Notes: a model not told the origin generated them from the letters alone. Counted from the stretch's first letter, positions 50,001 through 59,326 are shown. The stretch: DNA of 64,000 nt from Burkholderia stagnalis (GCF_902830275.1 NZ_CADESW010000001.1:620001-684000); one strand, 5' to 3'. Translations and numbers: made by a program.

Positions 50001-53000
50001 CTTGCCGAACGTCAGCGCACTGCCGCCCGTGATCGCGCCGCCCGCATTCAGGTTGGCCGCACCGAGGCCGAACAGTCCGCCACCGAGCGTCATCGCACCA
50101 CCGGACGTCAACGTCGTATCGCCGTTGGCGAGCCCGCCCGTCAGCAGCGCCAGCGTGCCGCCGGCACGCGCCCCGAAATTGCCGACGGCCACGAAGTCGC
50201 CGCCCACGGTGAGATTGCCGCTCGTCGCCGTCAACGACGTATCGGCGTTCGAACGAATCGCACCCATGATGCCGAGGTTCCGTCCCGCACCGACCGTCAG
50301 GCTTGCGCCACTGCCGACGCTGCCGGCGATCGCCACGTCGTGCGCGGCAGCGATCGTCGTCGCCGTGCCGGACGCGAGTCCGCCGTTCACGATCACGTCG
50401 CCGGCACCGTTGTGTCCCTGCGCGCGCAAGTCGATCGCACCGCCCGCCTGCGCGCTGCCGATCGCCAGGTCGTTGCCTGCCGTCATCGCCAGATCGCCGT
50501 CGGTCGTGACGCCGCCTTTCACGGCGATGCCGTTCACCGCGCTGACCGTCGCCTGCTTGCCGAACGCGATCGACGCCGCGTCGATCGAACCGCCCGCCGT
50601 CAGCTTGCCGGCCTGCTGCGCGGCGATGCTGCCGGTCAGCGTCATGTCGCCGCCAGACGCGAGCGTCGCATTGCCGCCCGACACGGTTTGCCCCGACACC
50701 GTGATCGCCTGGCCAGCCGTCACGTTCAGGTTGCCGCGCGCGGTCACGTTCGCCGCGGCGGCGTTTCCGTTCGACGCGGTGATAGTCAGGTCGCCCGCCG
50801 TGTTCACGTCGCCAAGCGTGACGTTGCGCGCGGCCGTGATGCCCGTCATCGCCCCCGCGTTGATCGCGTGACTCACGCTGACGTCGCGCGCCGCCTGCAA
50901 CGAGAACACCCCCAGCGCGGTGCCTGCGCCGCCGAGCGTCACATCACCGCCGCCCGCCAGGCCGTTCGCGACGACCGACAGATCGCCCGACACGGCCTGC
51001 ACGCTGCCGAGGCCGGCATTGTTGCCGCCCGTCACCGACACGCTCGCGCCCTGCAGCGCCCCCGACAACGCAACGTCGTGCGACGCGACGAGCGTCGCGG
51101 CCTGCCCGAATGCCAGCGATCCGGCGCCGGCGATATCCCGTGCGGCCGTCAGCGTGCCGCCGGCCTGCCCGGCCACGCTGCCGCCGATGCCGATATCGCG
51201 GCCGGCCTGAACCGTCGTCATGCCGGTCGCGGCGATCGTGCCATCAAGTCGCGCATCGACGCCGGCGCGCACGTCGAGCACGCCGCCCGACGTCGTCGTG
51301 CCGTTCAATCGCACGCTGCCGCCCGACGCAGCCACCTTCATGTCGCCAGCGGACTGCGACGTGCCGCTGACGACGACGTCGTTGCCCGCGCTCAGCGCTT
51401 GCGCCGCGCCGTTCGCGAGCGTCCCCGTCACCTGCACGTCATGTGCGGCGGTCACGGTCGCCGCGCCGGCCACCTGCGCGGTGCCGCGTACCACGGCATC
51501 GCCGCCACCCGCGTTGCCGAGCGCCTTCAAGTCGAACGTGGTCGACGACACGACATCGTTGACGGACGCATCGTTGCCGCCCTGCAACTGCACGCTCCTG
51601 GCCTGAACGAGTCCGCCCGACACGGCGTTGCGCTGCGCGGCGGCATCGAACCCGCCATTCAGGAACGACTGCGTCCCGGCGCCGACGATGTCGCGCCCCG
51701 CGCGCAGCGTGCCGTTCGCGTCGCCGATCAGCAGCCCACTGCCGGTGTTCAGATCGCGCGCAGCGGTAAGCGTCATGTCGCCGACCGCACTCGTCGTCGG
51801 GCCGAGCAACAGATCGCGCCCGGTCGTCACGTCGAGCGTCGCGCCGCTATTGATCCCGCCGGTTGCGGCCAGATCGCCGGCATGCGCGGCAATCGTCATC
51901 GCGCCGCCCGACTGGACCGCGCCCCCGATCACCGCGTGGCGGCCCGCGTCGATGCCGACCGTGGTCGCCCCCTGCAGCTTGCCCGGCACCGACACGTCCT
52001 GCGCCGCGACCGCGTCGATACGCCCACCGGCGGCAGCCGTGCCGTTGATCGTCAGGTTGCCCGGCCCGGTGTCCGTGCGCGTGCCGTTCGCGCGCAACGA
52101 CAACGACTCGTCCGCCTGCACGTTCGTCACGCTGGCATTGCCGGCCGCCGTGACCGCCACCGTATGCCCCTGCACCATCCCGCCCTGCACGACGTCGCGG
52201 CCCGCATCGAGCGTCGCCGCCTGCGCGAAGGCGATCGTGCCCGCGCCGGTCAGATCCCGGCCGGCGCCGAGCGTGCCGGCCCCGTGGCCCTCGAGCTTGC
52301 CGCTCACGTCGATATCGTTGGCCGCGCCGACATGCGCGTCGCCGATGGCCAGCACGGCGCCAGCGATGCGGGCGTTTGCGCCGGCCGTCGCATCGAACGC
52401 GCCGCCGCTCGTCAGCGCGCCATCGATCGCGATGTCGCGGCCGGCTTTGAGCGTGGTATTCAGCGCCGAAGCCGTCGTGCCGCCGAGCACGATATCCGTG
52501 CCCGCGCTCACCGCGAGCGCGCCGTTCGTCGCGATCGAGCCCGTCGACGCGACATGCCCGCCGCGCGCATCGAACGTCGCATTGCCGATCGCCTGCAATA
52601 CCCCGCCGTGATCGATGTCGCCGCCCGCGCGGAGCATCACGTCCGCATTGCCGGTCACCGCGCCAGTGGTCCGCAGGTTGCCGACCGCCGCGAGCGTCAT
52701 CAGCGCGCCCGCGGTCACGTCGTGCAGCGTCGCGTTGCCGCCCGCGGTCACGTCGACCTTGTCGCCACGCAGCGACCCCGAGAGCAGCGTGTCGCCGCCC
52801 GACTGCAACGCCGCCGCGCCGCCGAACGACAGCGCCCCTGCCCCGCCGATCGCGCCGCCGGCCGTCAGCGTGCCGCGCCCCTGCGCGATCACCGTGCCGT
52901 CCGCGCGCAGATCCCGACCGGCGTTGGCCGTGAGATCGCCGAGCGCCGTCGTGCGCCCCTGGCCGAGATCGATCGTGCCCGCCGCGCCGGCCGACAGGTT

Positions 53001-56000
53001 GCCGCCCGATTGCAGCGTGCCGGTGCTCGTCAGCGAGCCCGCGGCATTGCGCAGCGTCATGTCGCCCGACGACACCAGCGCGCCGCCGACCGTCGTATTG
53101 CCGCCGCCGATGACGTCGAGCGGCCCCGCCGCCTGCAGCGTGCCGTTGACCGTGATGTCGCCGTCCGAGCGCAGCGTGCCCGCCCCTGCCGCATTGACGA
53201 TGCCGCGCAGCGTCGTCGGGCCGCCGCTCGTCATGTCGAGCGTGCGGCCGGCATTGACGGTGCCGTCGACGGCGAGACCACGCGCTGCGCTCAAGGTGGC
53301 ATCGGTGGCAGCGTCGAGCTTGCCGCCAACCGACAGCGCGCCATTGCTCGTCGCCACCAGCGGCCCGCTCGCGTGCAGCGTGCCGTTCACGTTCAGATCC
53401 GCCGCGGAGTGCAGGGTCGCGTCGGCAAGTGCGTTGACGGCCCCGTTGATCGCCAGGTTGCCGCCACTCGCGGCATTCAGCGATCCGGCCGTCTGCAACG
53501 CGCCGTTGACCGTCAGGTCGCCGGCGGCGTTCAGCGTGCCGCCCGCGAGCGAGTTGACCGTGCCGTCGATCGTCAGCGCGCCGCCCTTGGCGTTGACGGT
53601 GAGCGCCGCGTTCGATTGCACGTCCTTCAGCGCGACCGCGCGCACGGCGCTCAGCGACACCGCCTGCCCCTGCAGTGCGCCAGTGACCGCGAGGTCGTTG
53701 CCGGCCTTGGCAGTGACGTCCTTCGCGAAGACGGTGCTGCCGCCGATCGCGATATCGTTGCCTGCGTTCAGGACCGCGTCGCCCTTGCCGACAACCGATC
53801 CGCCGAGCGTCAGGTCGTGCCCGGCCGTCAACGACGCGTCGCCGCCGACGCTCGTCTTGCCGGTCAGCGAGACGTCCTTGGCCGCCGTCAGCACGGCATT
53901 GCGTTCGGCCGCGAGCGTGCCCTGCGACGTCACACTGCCGGCGGCAGCGGCGAGCGTCATGTCGCCGGCCGCCTGGACTTGACCGGCGTTGCCAACCGCC
54001 ACGTCGCGCGCGACGTTGACGTCGAGCGTCGCACCGCCCGCGAGCATGCCCGTTACCTGGACGTCGCGCCCGGCCTGCACGGTCGTCGGCGCATGCGTCG
54101 CGCTTGTACCGTCGCCGCCGCCGGCGAGCGCGCCGCGCACAACCACGTCGCGGCCCGCGATCACGGTGGTTCGGCCGATTGCGGCGGCCGTGCCGTTGAA
54201 CGTCGCGTCACCGTTTCGCGCGGTGACGGACAGCGCCCCGCCCGCCTGGACATCGGCCACGCCGGCGTTGTTGCCCGCGCTGATCCGCAGGTCGTTCTCC
54301 AGCACGTTCAGGCCCTGCGTCGCGGATACGTCGCGGGCCGCAGTCAACGACATGCCGCGCGCCGCGCCCACGGTTCCGTTCAGCAGGATGTCGGTGCCCG
54401 CCTGCATCGTGATCGCGCCGTTGCCGGCGATCGGCGCGCTGGTTGAGATACTGCCGCCTGTCGCGGTCAGTGCGATGTCGCCGACCGCCTGCATCGCGCC
54501 GCTGATGCCAAGATTCCCGCCGGCTTGCAGCGTTGCCGTCGAGCCGGCCACCACGTTGCCCGTCGTCGCGAGATCCTGCGTGGCCGACAGCGACATCGTC
54601 GCGGCCGCCGTCACGTCGTGCAGCGACGCCGATCCGCCCGCCTGCGTCTGCACCGTGTCGCCGCGCAGCGAGCCAGTCAAACGCATGTCGCCGCCCGATT
54701 GCAGCGTCGCCGCCTGACCGAACGCGATCGCCGCCGTGCCGCCCAGCGCACCACCCGCACTCAGCGCGCCGTTGCGTTGGCCGATCACCGTGCCGTTCGC
54801 GGTCAGGTCGCCGCCTGCGCGTACCGTCAGGTCGCGTTGCGCGGTCGTCTGCTGCTTGCCGAGATCGACAGCTTGTGCGGCGTCGATCAGCAGATCACGG
54901 CCCGCCTGGATCGTGCCGGTGCTCGTCAGCGAACCCGCTGCGTTCGTCAGCGTCACGTCGCCCGTCGACAGCACCGTGCCACCGATCGACGTGTTCGCGC
55001 CGCTCGTCAGCGTCAGCGGGCCAGCGCTCTGCAGCAGCCCGTTCACGGTTGCTGCGCCGCTCGACGTGACGATCGCATCAGACAGCGCGCTGACGGTGCC
55101 GCCGATCCCGAGAGTGCCGCCGCTCGTCAGATCGAGACGGCCCGCGCTTTGGAGCGTGCCGGTTATGGTCGCGTCGCTGCCCGAGTCGAGCAGTGCGGTC
55201 GACAACGACGTGACCGTGCCGTCGACCGTCAGCGTCCCGTTTTGCGCGTTCGCCTGCAACGCGCCCGACGATTGCACGTCATGCAGCGTCATCGACTGGA
55301 CACTGCCCAGCGTCACGTTCGTGCCGGCGAGCGAACCTGTCATCGACAGATTTCGTCCCGCCTGTGCCTGAACGTCCTTCAGGAATCCTGTACTACCATC
55401 CAGAGCGATGTCGCGCCCAGCGTCGATGCGTGCACCGCCGCGGCCTGCAAGCGTTCCGCCCACCGTCACGTCGCGGCCCGCCTTCACGGCGGCATCACCG
55501 GTGAACAGGGTCGCGCCGGTCAGCGCGACGTCCTGCGCCGCGTTCGCCGTCAGTGCGCCTGCGCCGTTCAACGTGCCGGCCGACCTGATGCTGCCGGTCG
55601 TCGTCGTGATCGCGAGATCGCCGATGGCCCGGACGGCGCCGCTACCGCTGACGCCGACGTCCCGCTGCGCCGAGAGCGCCACCTGCGTGGCGCCGGTGAG
55701 CGAGCCATTCACGACGATATCGCGCGCCGCCTGCACGTTCGTGCCGCCCGCGACGATCGCGTTGCCGTTGAGCGTCACGTCGCCGCCCCCCGCCGTGCCG
55801 TTCGACTTCACGTCGAGCAAGCTGCCCGCTTGCAGATCGCCGATCGTCGCGTTGTTGCCTGCATGGACGTGCAGATCCTGGTCGGTCCGCAATGCGCCCG
55901 TCGTCGCAATATCGCGACCGGCGGTCAACGTCAGCGTCTGCGACGACTGAATCGTGCCGCTGACGGCAACGTCGCGTCCGGCGCTCAGCGTCGTCGTCGC

Positions 56001-59000
56001 GTTTCCGATCACGCTGCCGGTCGTCGCAAGGTCCTGCGTCGCGGAGAGCGACATCGCCGACACGGACTGAACGTCGTGCAGCGACGCCGATCCGCCCGCC
56101 TGCGTCTGCACCGTGTCGCCGCGCAATGAACCCGTCAGGCGCGTGTCGCCGCCCGACTGCAACGTCGCCGACTGACCGAATGCGATCGCCGCCGCGCCGC
56201 CCAGTGTGCCTCCAGCGTTCAGCGTGCCGTTGCGCTGGCCGATCACCGTGCCGTTTGCGGTCAGGTCGCCGCCGGCGTGCACGGTCAGGTCGCGTTGCGC
56301 GGTCGTCTGCTGCTTGCCGAGATCGACGGCTTGTGCGGCGTCGATCAGCAGATCGCGGCCCGCCTGAATCATGCCGGTGCTCGTCAGCGCGCCCGCCGCG
56401 TTCGTCAGCGTTGCATCGCCCGTCGACAGCACCGTGCCGCCGATCGACGTGTTCGCACCGCTCGTCAGCTTCAACGGGCCCGCGCTCTGCAGCAGGCCGT
56501 TGACCGTCGCGCCGCCGCTCGACGCGAGCACCGCATCGGCCAGCGCGTTCACGGTGCCGCCGATCGACAGGTCCGCGCCGCTTGCAATATCGAGTGCGCC
56601 GGTCGCCTGCAGCGTGCCGTCCACGCTGAACCGGTTTCCGGCGCGGAACGTTCCTGTCGACAGTGCATTGACCTGCCCCGCGATAGCGAGGCCACCGCCG
56701 CTTGTGACGTCGAGGCGGCTCGTGCTTTGCAGCTTGCCCGTCACCGCCGTATCGCCGCCCGATTTGAGCTGGGTGGTCGACAACGACGTGACCGTGCCGT
56801 CGATGGTCAACGCCCCGTTTTGTGCGTTCGCCTGCAAGGCCGACGACGACTGCACGTCGTGCAGCGTCATCGACTGGCCGCTGCCCAGCATTACGTTCGT
56901 CGCGGCAAGCGAACCCGTCATCGACAGGTTACGGCCCGCCTGCGCCTGCACGTCCTTCACGAAACCCGTGCTGCCGCCGAGCGCGATGTCGCGCCCTGCG
57001 TCGATCCGCGCGCCGCCGTGCCCGGACAGCGTGCCGCCCACCGTCACGTCGCGCCCCGCGTTCAGCGTCGTGTCCGCGATCACGCCCGTCGTGCCGAGCA
57101 GCGCGACGTCCTGCGCGCCCTGCACCGACAGGTTCGATGCGCTCGTCAACGTGCCGTTCGACGTCACGCTGCCGGTGCGCGCCGTCAGCGCGAGGTCGCC
57201 CGTCGACTGGACGGTGCCATGTGCGCCGACCGTCACGTCGCGCTGCGCGTCGAGCGCGAGCGTCGAGCCGCCCGTCAACGTGCCGTTCACCGTGATGTCG
57301 CGCGCCGATGCGACGCGCGTCGCGCCGGCCACCTGCGTATTGCCGTTGAACGCCAGATCGCCGCCGCCGGCCGTGCCTTGCGCGCTCACGTCGATCGCGC
57401 CGCCCGCATGGATGTCGGCGACGCTCGCGCTGTTCCCCGCGTGCACGCTCAGGTCGCCGTTCGCCTGTAGTACGCCGCTGGTGGCGACGTCGTGTCCGGC
57501 GCTGAGGGACAAGCGTCCGCCGCTCGCGACGCGATCGGTCGAGGTGATGTCGCCGCCCTGCGCGGTGAGCGTCATATCGCCCGTCGCGCTCACGGGGCCC
57601 GTGAGGCCGATGCTGCGCTGCGCGGTTAGGTCGATCGTCTGGCTGTCGAGGTGGTTGTTCACCTGTACGTCGCGCGAGGCGCGCAGCGTCGTGCCGCCTG
57701 TTGCGAGCACGGCGCCGTTCAAGGTGGCATCACCACCCAGTGCGGCAGCGGCCAGCGTGCCGCCTGTCTGGACGTCACCCAGCACGACGTTCGCCCCGCC
57801 CGTAATCGCGATGTCGCTGTTCGCCTGCGCGTTCGCGACGTTCACGTTCCCGCCCGCCGACACCGCCAGCTTGCCGCCCGACTGGATCGCCCCGGCCGAC
57901 GTCACGTCGCCGTTCGCGTTGATCGCGTAGCCGCCCACGCCGACATGCGTGCCCGTCATCGACACGTTGCCCGCGCTCTGCACCGTCGCCTGGTGCTGCG
58001 CCGCCGTGCCCGCAATCGATACGTCGCCGTTCGACGACAGCAGCAGATCGCCCGCATTCGCGGCGAGCTGCGCATCGGTGCGCACGCCCATCCCCGCTGC
58101 GGTGCTGATCACCTGGATCTGCCCCGCCGTCATCGCACCGAACGCGGTCGCGTCGATCGCGAGCGAGCGATTCGCGCCGCCGTTCGCTGCGTTGATCGCC
58201 GCGGCCGAATTGATCGCGCCGTTAGACGCCGTGCCGTAGGTCGTGCCGGTTCCATCCGAGGTGGACGGTGTCACGAACTGCCGACCCGCGATCGTATTGA
58301 TCCGCATCCCCGCATACAGCGGTGCATTGATCCCGATCGTCTCGCCGATCAGGTCGATCGTGCCGACCGTGCCTTCGATCCCCGCACCGGGGCCGTTCAC
58401 GCCCGCGTTGCCCTCGATCTGCAGATGGCCGCCCGTCACGTTGTAGCCGATCGCCTTTGCGTTCGCGTAATCGGTCGGTGCACCGCCGACGCCGCTCAGG
58501 AACTGCGGCGCCCCCGTCGACAGCGTGACGCCGATCGTATTCGTAAAGCCCGTGCCGCGCGTCGTGATCCCGTTCGGGTTCGCGATGATCACCGTCGCCG
58601 GCGCGCCGAACACTTCGAGCGGGCCGTTCAGCAAGCTCGCGTATCCGCTGCCCGTCGACGTGACCTGGTTCACGATCACGCTCGCGGCCCGCCCGTTCAG
58701 GTTCGGGTTCGCCTGCACGTCCCCGCCCGTCAGCGACGTGCCCGACATCAGGCTGTTGTTCAGGATCAGCCCGACCGGGTCGATGTTGAAGCGCTGGTAC
58801 TGGTTCAGCGAGATGCCCGCCGCGTTCGGCGCGGTGATGTTGACCACCGGCACGCCGCCGCCGGCGCCCGTCGATTGCGTGATCGCGGGCTGGAAGGTGA
58901 TGGGGGCCGTGGGGTCGGTAATGGGTGCGGCAGCGGCGAGTTGCATCGACAGGCGCACGCGCAGCGATGCGATGTCGAGCAGTTGCTGCCATGTGTCGTC

Positions 59001-59258
59001 GTCCAGGCGGCGGTTGCCGGCACCGAGCATGCCGGCCGCATCGCGGCTCTGTTCGACCGTCACGGTAATCGGGCCGATGAACATCGTCGTCGCAACCAGC
59101 GCGCACATCACGCGTTGCCACCAGCTGTACTCGCGCAATGCAAAAGCGTTGACGCGGAAGAAACGCGACATCAACGCTTCCGCACGCTCGCGCGCGCCGA
59201 CGCGCGCCGCTGCCGCGGCAGCCAGTTGCTGCAAGACCTTACGCTTGGACGTGTTCAT
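44082..59258 (-). CDS. cdiA: Giant CdiA-like contact-dependent inhibition exoprotein
   Basis: The protein has 5058 residues. It starts with an extended signal region (membrane segment WWQRVMCALVATTMFIGPITV, about 45-66) and a TPS domain (about 110-345) with NPNL and IIANPNGITTRG. A very long filamentous-haemagglutinin passenger follows (about 350-4300), built from short repeats of the type AGRDVxVxGxL / SGGxxxxxG. Next comes a region with DUF637-like hydrophobic helices (about 4550-4800). The C-terminal toxin tip of about 105 residues begins near GKFDYLFGRVTSS and ends IPFYTVKPK. The tip shares a pattern with other CdiA/haemagglutinin termini, but I cannot name its activity. I chose the ATG at 59258 (MNTSKRKVL) over an upstream one at 59300. 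It is secreted by the adjacent TpsB. Confidence 0.9.
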   Translation of the reverse strand: MNTSKRKVLQQLAAAAAARVGARERAEALMSRFFRVNAFALREYSWWQRVMCALVATTMFIGPITVTVEQSRDAAGMLGAGNRRLDDDTWQQLLDIASLRVRLSMQLAAAAPITDPTAPITFQPAITQSTGAGGGVPVVNITAPNAAGISLNQYQRFNIDPVGLILNNSLMSGTSLTGGDVQANPNLNGRAASVIVNQVTSTGSGYASLLNGPLEVFGAPATVIIANPNGITTRGTGFTNTIGVTLSTGAPQFLSGVGGAPTDYANAKAIGYNVTGGHLQIEGNAGVNGPGAGIEGTVGTIDLIGETIGINAPLYAGMRINTIAGRQFVTPSTSDGTGTTYGTASNGAINSAAAINAANGGANRSLAIDATAFGAMTAGQIQVISTAAGMGVRTDAQLAANAGDLLLSSNGDVSIAGTAAQHQATVQSAGNVSMTGTHVGVGGYAINANGDVTSAGAIQSGGKLAVSAGGNVNVANAQANSDIAITGGANVVLGDVQTGGTLAAAALGGDATLNGAVLATGGTTLRASRDVQVNNHLDSQTIDLTAQRSIGLTGPVSATGDMTLTAQGGDITSTDRVASGGRLSLSAGHDVATSGVLQANGDLSVHAGNSASVADIHAGGAIDVSAQGTAGGGDLAFNGNTQVAGATRVASARDITVNGTLTGGSTLALDAQRDVTVGAHGTVQSTGDLALTARTGSVTSNGTLTSASNLSVQGAQDVALLGTTGVIADTTLNAGRDVTVGGTLSGHGGARIDAGRDIALGGSTGFVKDVQAQAGRNLSMTGSLAATNVMLGSGQSMTLHDVQSSSALQANAQNGALTIDGTVTSLSTTQLKSGGDTAVTGKLQSTSRLDVTSGGGLAIAGQVNALSTGTFRAGNRFSVDGTLQATGALDIASGADLSIGGTVNALADAVLASSGGATVNGLLQSAGPLKLTSGANTSIGGTVLSTGDATLTNAAGALTSTGMIQAGRDLLIDAAQAVDLGKQQTTAQRDLTVHAGGDLTANGTVIGQRNGTLNAGGTLGGAAAIAFGQSATLQSGGDTRLTGSLRGDTVQTQAGGSASLHDVQSVSAMSLSATQDLATTGSVIGNATTTLSAGRDVAVSGTIQSSQTLTLTAGRDIATTGALRTDQDLHVHAGNNATIGDLQAGSLLDVKSNGTAGGGDVTLNGNAIVAGGTNVQAARDIVVNGSLTGATQVALSAQRDVGVSGSGAVRAIGDLAITTTTGSIRSAGTLNGAGALTANAAQDVALTGATLFTGDAAVKAGRDVTVGGTLAGRGGARIDAGRDIALDGSTGFLKDVQAQAGRNLSMTGSLAGTNVTLGSVQSMTLHDVQSSGALQANAQNGTLTVDGTVTSLSTALLDSGSDATITGTLQSAGRLDLTSGGTLGIGGTVSALSDAIVTSSGAATVNGLLQSAGPLTLTSGANTSIGGTVLSTGDVTLTNAAGSLTSTGTIQAGRDLLIDAAQAVDLGKQQTTAQRDLTVRAGGDLTANGTVIGQRNGALSAGGALGGTAAIAFGQAATLQSGGDMRLTGSLRGDTVQTQAGGSASLHDVTAAATMSLSATQDLATTGNVVAGSTATLQAGGNLGISGAMQAVGDIALTATGGSISTSAPIAGNGAITMQAGTDILLNGTVGAARGMSLTAARDVSATQGLNVLENDLRISAGNNAGVADVQAGGALSVTARNGDATFNGTAAAIGRTTVIAGRDVVVRGALAGGGDGTSATHAPTTVQAGRDVQVTGMLAGGATLDVNVARDVAVGNAGQVQAAGDMTLAAAAGSVTSQGTLAAERNAVLTAAKDVSLTGKTSVGGDASLTAGHDLTLGGSVVGKGDAVLNAGNDIAIGGSTVFAKDVTAKAGNDLAVTGALQGQAVSLSAVRAVALKDVQSNAALTVNAKGGALTIDGTVNSLAGGTLNAAGDLTVNGALQTAGSLNAASGGNLAINGAVNALADATLHSAADLNVNGTLHASGPLVATSNGALSVGGKLDAATDATLSAARGLAVDGTVNAGRTLDMTSGGPTTLRGIVNAAGAGTLRSDGDITVNGTLQAAGPLDVIGGGNTTVGGALVSSGDMTLRNAAGSLTSTGTLQSGGNLSAGAAGTIDLGQGRTTALGDLTANAGRDLRADGTVIAQGRGTLTAGGAIGGAGALSFGGAAALQSGGDTLLSGSLRGDKVDVTAGGNATLHDVTAGALMTLAAVGNLRTTGAVTGNADVMLRAGGDIDHGGVLQAIGNATFDARGGHVASTGSIATNGALAVSAGTDIVLGGTTASALNTTLKAGRDIAIDGALTSGGAFDATAGANARIAGAVLAIGDAHVGAANDIDVSGKLEGHGAGTLGAGRDLTGAGTIAFAQAATLDAGRDVVQGGMVQGHTVAVTAAGNASVTNVQADESLSLRANGTRTDTGPGNLTINGTAAAGGRIDAVAAQDVSVPGKLQGATTVGIDAGRHAVIGGAVQSGGAMTIAAHAGDLAATGGINSGATLDVTTGRDLLLGPTTSAVGDMTLTAARDLNTGSGLLIGDANGTLRAGRDIVGAGTQSFLNGGFDAAAQRNAVSGGLVQARSVQLQGGNDASVNDVVSSTTFDLKALGNAGGGDAVVRGTAQVAGAATVTAAHDVQVTGTLANGAAQALSAGNDVVVSGTSQSAGDMKVAASGGSVRLNGTTTSGGVLDVRAGVDARLDGTIAATGMTTVQAGRDIGIGGSVAGQAGGTLTAARDIAGAGSLAFGQAATLVASHDVALSGALQGASVSVTGGNNAGLGSVQAVSGDLSVVANGLAGGGDVTLGGAGTALGVFSLQAARDVSVSHAINAGAMTGITAARNVTLGDVNTAGDLTITASNGNAAAANVTARGNLNVTAGQAITVSGQTVSGGNATLASGGDMTLTGSIAAQQAGKLTAGGSIDAASIAFGKQATVSAVNGIAVKGGVTTDGDLAMTAGNDLAIGSAQAGGAIDLRAQGHNGAGDVIVNGGLASGTATTIAAAHDVAIAGSVGSGASLTVGAGRNLGIMGAIRSNADTSLTATSGNLTVGGDFVAVGNFGARAGGTLALLTGGLANGDTTLTSGGAMTLGGGLFGLGAANLNAGGAITGGSALTFGKDIGVTSGAGVTLGEIQSAGKFTATSNGDMSLGATTAVGGVTATSQTGSVAVNGALQSGGNVQIQAANNAQVSGAVSSMGTVNVNGVNGNVTLAGVSSNGDATLHAGQNLTLGGSSVVAGQLGVSGSNVTLNGTVAGSKSVTVSAQGTADAGNASIVASQDLKVSGANVTLGNVTVGGGLNAQASNQLTLAGGHAVNVVGNAALTSQNGLNNAAHVLAGSLNVSAPNLTNAAGASLASIGSTTINASNFTNAGLVNGTTTNVTVGGGLTNVGGSLMAVDALSINTGSLNNQNGVIFAGNPSVGTGATGDVSLTVNGGNGAFNNADGQLLAQRNMGINVTNMTFDPLQGTISQGGNLSVTAGYVNIGGTWNYGGQSVALTGVNGIANYGTMTGTAALTLSSGGGTFENHGQVSGRDVTFNGTLNNAAGAVMHADNALTLNGNTTNRGTVEAGNVLNVNGWNYDNQGATTQSRGDVNFNLGGTLWNTGGSVFAGNNVTINAGAVVNDRTPSSGVTDSGPVRVDDSSFLWSTVIGHKQTATGNEYGPGSQLYTSTAGTLGDMLSPTGNAATSGPVAGAGGAFTIIGQGFGAYSSGDGTNNEIPTSWVLDVNHRAGSSPLASSATFALPTVYQETTTVKLGQAGVISAGRDVSIRANSLSNRSGQVSAGGNLSLNVGSLENGAVDTTVASTVREWVDQGELGAFLSRLKATLANAPQSPDGMTNYAPWFTGTLDAVNGGSTMFPYSFVGPIGPTIRFDIDPNASHSVTSTLAYAGALGLLAAGNDMSITAPGTLTNAGVIYAGHNIVMAAGTQVVNQGGNQQNFSNQVGCASGVPNSACGNAGQPRGNNPTTTTFSYNQNDATIYAGHDLVIAAGQINNTYGNLLAGHDIVIGGVGSTASSTKPAQSLNNTSGNIVAGNNITLNVSGAITNNLPPPIPVHENYGTKEQYSGCMTAGGYKESYCEGYVDQQTGSPSVISAGNNLQVNAGSLTNIGSLIASGNNATIAVAGPVVNEAQVLNAYWHSHWVQETGMFSSDKRHDIWACGTPEQCKALYGSAYTSTGGAIDPPTPVGNIAATIQAPNLSISSNGQIQNVGNVLGTSVSLTGQKLINGITTANTYTPRVSAPQRVITLSPVTLPGLSLSIPRTVGTGTLPTPVAGKASYFNESLGGSGAAQLSAQDLLNNLPPSLQPSSTLFYFNPQEEDLLLQQAALQQTGKASFVDGLTYDSKNNVSVTEQEKAYLYQNAIDYSKSRSLQLGAALTQEQINTLDKPMLWYVEQTVPDPMCHATGPATCPTITALMPQVYLPQDTAAMSAGGNISGRDVTLKFNQDGNGSILNTGSITASGTLSVDTQTLTNQANQVNVGEIWQKVDHGYLNTTGTMVQPGGFMSAANMDLNVQALNQIGGALQVLGADGSVNADRTQALLADIHAKLGTGFTQTTLSDNLHSDFVKEGGSFGIGQLIGMVAAIALSVYMGPEMFGVFNGLIDPIALAAISPTLAVIGSAAATGLAAATTTLAAGAVSQVISTGNLDLKQTFESAAISGLTAGLTQGLLGSTGITSWGGGVTQASSATTLSNIGATAQNIGGQAVIGASVQTLFQGGSFGNALLNSAAQQAAAVGANGIGDAFSRPSSSWWMSTSSPLYALAHAGLGCAASSVDGNGCASGAIGGFMSAMTADRIARAVTEGQGIDNQAQLAAIVAATSLLGGAAAGLLGQNIEGAVNAAQNETANNTCAKGHDCGTLKSAATDAARAAWNTVLGGVEVIPNLLSGTVPGLPDYVPFLKDGMLPYDDPDFGMLVSLVGTAGVAALLGRSGAAATASRGAAGEVRNSASSSVVAAGDVDLANVYSAQFPGAATVKNGGLEVAAGKFDYLFGRVTSSTHNTARSEQLALEMKRLGLSDTPAGREVLTEHLENVVNTTGNIARTFTTEYGKFEVRDSLFIGPSGQSARFESTFQILNNGARRLSTMIPFYTVKPK
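44085..44424 (-). other. Toxin-tip coding segment with shifted base composition
   Basis: The 3' end of the giant exoprotein gene, encoding the last 110 or so residues, is much lower in GC than the passenger. For example, 44101-44160 counts 25 of 60 G/C (42%) against 45 of 60 (75%) at 52741-52800. The low-GC block continues through the immunity gene. This is the expected mark of an exchangeable CdiA-CT/CdiI cassette. Confidence 0.7.
54540..57560 (-). repeat. Tandem duplication of a ~490-520-residue passenger module
   Basis: Two consecutive modules in the exoprotein gene are near-identical over long stretches. Matching anchors lie at 54631 and 56089, and at 54841 and 56299, both 1458 bases apart. 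Farther along, anchors at 55373 and 56951 are 1578 bases apart, so one copy has a 120-base (40-residue) insertion. Both carry GLLQSAGPL, SGANTSIGGTVLSTGD and QAVDLGKQQTTAQRDLTV. A more diverged third copy lies near 52700-53700. Boundaries are approximate. Confidence 0.75.
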
Positions 59259-59326
59259 TTCTTGTTCGATTCGTGATCGGTTCTTTTCCGTGCGTTGCAT
59301 GCCACCGGCCGGCCCGGCCGTGGCGG

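Noticed and set aside
48405..54446. A 2013-codon open frame on the + strand opposite the exoprotein gene
   Set aside because: It is Arg/His/Ala-rich without domain or hydrophobic pattern, lies wholly antisense to a clear haemagglutinin passenger, and arises from the repeated high-GC codons of that gene.
44082..59258. CRISPR array or simple satellite as the source of the strong periodicity
   Set aside because: The periodicity keeps a single open frame and matches haemagglutinin-type protein repeats. Units vary in sequence and length, and there are no constant repeats with unique spacers.
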